From contig JAVJWR010000036.1 of NCBI GenBank assembly GCA_040221975.1, forward strand, positions 62,001 to 126,000: a stretch of 64,000 nucleotides of DNA, given 5' to 3'. The notes under the pieces are model-generated. The model had not been told where the DNA came from. It searched no databases and saw nothing but the letters and a program-made list of their open reading frames with translations. A program made the position numbers and the translations under genes. Origin of the DNA: Haliea sp040221975. Its GTDB lineage: Bacteria; Pseudomonadota; Gammaproteobacteria; Pseudomonadales; Halieaceae. How positions within the stretch are numbered: the stretch's first letter is position 1; every line of letters begins with the position of its first letter. Positions 63,387 to 64,000 of this stretch are shown piece after piece.

Positions 63387-64000
63387 ATGCTCAGAAAAGG
63401 AAAACTTTTTTTCTTACTGGTGCTCCCCTTCCTCACTATCTCGATAGTTTCAGCCTCTCGGTCAGAGGAAACGCCCCCTGGCGTAGGACGCACTAGCCCT
63501 CCAGCTATCGGAACTAATTATTTTTCCGTTGTAAACACTTACTTTAGCCGCTTTCTTCATCAAGGAACCACACTATCGATTCTTCATACGAGCAATCAAA
63601 GATTATGGGTATCAAACTATGATGGTGTACTCAAAGCAAAAGGGAAGTCTATTCAATATCAAAATGAGCTTTTTGCTTCGACACCTGGATTTTATAAGCC
63701 TCGAATTAGGAAACTTGTTGAGGTCTGGGATCACAAAGTACTTGCGGTCACTGACTCAAATGAACCCCTAGTCTATGACGAGAAGTTAGGAGTATTCACC
63801 GCCCCCGCATGGGTAGGTTCGCTAGGCGCCCTGAATCCTCAGATCTCAGACGTGTACTTTTCCAGCGAAGCGCTGTTACTAATCGGCCTTATGAATGGTG
63901 AAGTAATGCAAGTCCATGAAGATGGACGAGTCGAACGCGCCGATAGTATCGATTTCCATAGACCTGTGACCGATTTTTACGAAGATAGTAACAACGGAAT
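63387..64000 (+). CDS. Secreted propeller-like protein, N-terminal part (cut by window edge)
   Basis: An open frame from ATG 63387 runs to the window end without a stop (~205 codons). It starts 25 bp after the kinase gene. A signal peptide is visible (MLRKGKLFFLLVLPFLTISI then VSAS). Then come RLWVSNYDGVLKAKGKS and later ALLLIGLMNGEVMQVHEDGR, which look like weak two-component propeller blades (LWVGTxxGL pattern). It is probably a second propeller sensor, perhaps another kinase or a propeller-bearing regulator; the rest lies outside the window. Base composition matches the kinase gene. Confidence 0.7.
   Translation, partial: MLRKGKLFFLLVLPFLTISIVSASRSEETPPGVGRTSPPAIGTNYFSVVNTYFSRFLHQGTTLSILHTSNQRLWVSNYDGVLKAKGKSIQYQNELFASTPGFYKPRIRKLVEVWDHKVLAVTDSNEPLVYDEKLGVFTAPAWVGSLGALNPQISDVYFSSEALLLIGLMNGEVMQVHEDGRVERADSIDFHRPVTDFYEDSNNG

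Overview
The window reads as chromosomal DNA of a GC-rich, free-living, probably marine gammaproteobacterium. A Halieaceae/Cellvibrionales-type organism fits best: it has a homodimeric AceE, FabV, BepA-type M48 protease, PerM-type permease, a DUF4212/SSS acetate module, GpgS-type glucosylglycerate synthesis and a large acyl-CoA catabolic cluster. This taxonomic placement is inferred from gene content. No rRNA, tRNA, CRISPR array, integrase or complete insertion sequence was seen.

Layout. 1-3.6 kb (minus strand): part of a type II secretion operon, gspE-gspF-gspG-gspH, with gspH cut by the window edge. A CmcI-like methyltransferase lies directly upstream of gspE. 4.4-20 kb (minus): a near-complete set for degrading the steroid C/D rings (the HIP pathway, equivalent to the mycobacterial KstR2 regulon). 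It holds fadD3, ipdA, ipdB, ipdC, echA20, fadE31-like and partner dehydrogenase, fadA6, an Rv3548c-like SDR, another dehydrogenase pair including fadE30, ipdF, and an extra thiolase. No TetR-type KstR2 is present; two overlapping Lrp/AsnC regulators sit inside the operon instead. An AlkK-like fatty acyl-CoA ligase follows at 20.2-21.8 kb.

22-32 kb: cardiolipin synthase, then an acetate uptake and activation module (DUF4212 subunit, SSS symporter, cNMP/CBS/DUF294 regulator, DEDDh exonuclease, and convergent acs), then an MBL-fold hydrolase and FabV. 32.4-34.3 kb: a choice-of-anchor I lipoprotein with a candidate Pho box. 34.3-40.2 kb (minus): a CNNM/CorC-type membrane protein and a four-gene glucosylglycerate operon that forms a closed cycle (glycerate kinase, GpgP, GpgS, glucosylglycerate phosphorylase). 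40.4-44.8 kb: aceE-aceF. 45-52 kb: M16 protease lipoprotein, PerM-like permease, TusA-like protein, BepA-like protease and nadA. 52.3-57.9 kb: two GGDEF-EAL proteins and a secreted subtilase.

The last ~6 kb (from about 57.9 kb) is clearly richer in A+T than the rest. It encodes a small secreted protein with a ~13-residue tryptophan repeat (YKWG), a 1503-residue hybrid sensor kinase with a double seven-bladed propeller, and the start of a second propeller-like secreted protein. This looks like a separately acquired sensory locus.

The most unusual non-coding signal is four long hairpin elements at 5.6-6.0 and 10.1-10.4 kb. Each has a 31-33 bp outer stem whose sequence differs between copies but pairs within each copy. 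Each stem encloses a conserved core of 52-66 nt that contains a second variable stem with a conserved tip. They occur as oppositely oriented pairs in the two gene-free gaps of the catabolic cluster.
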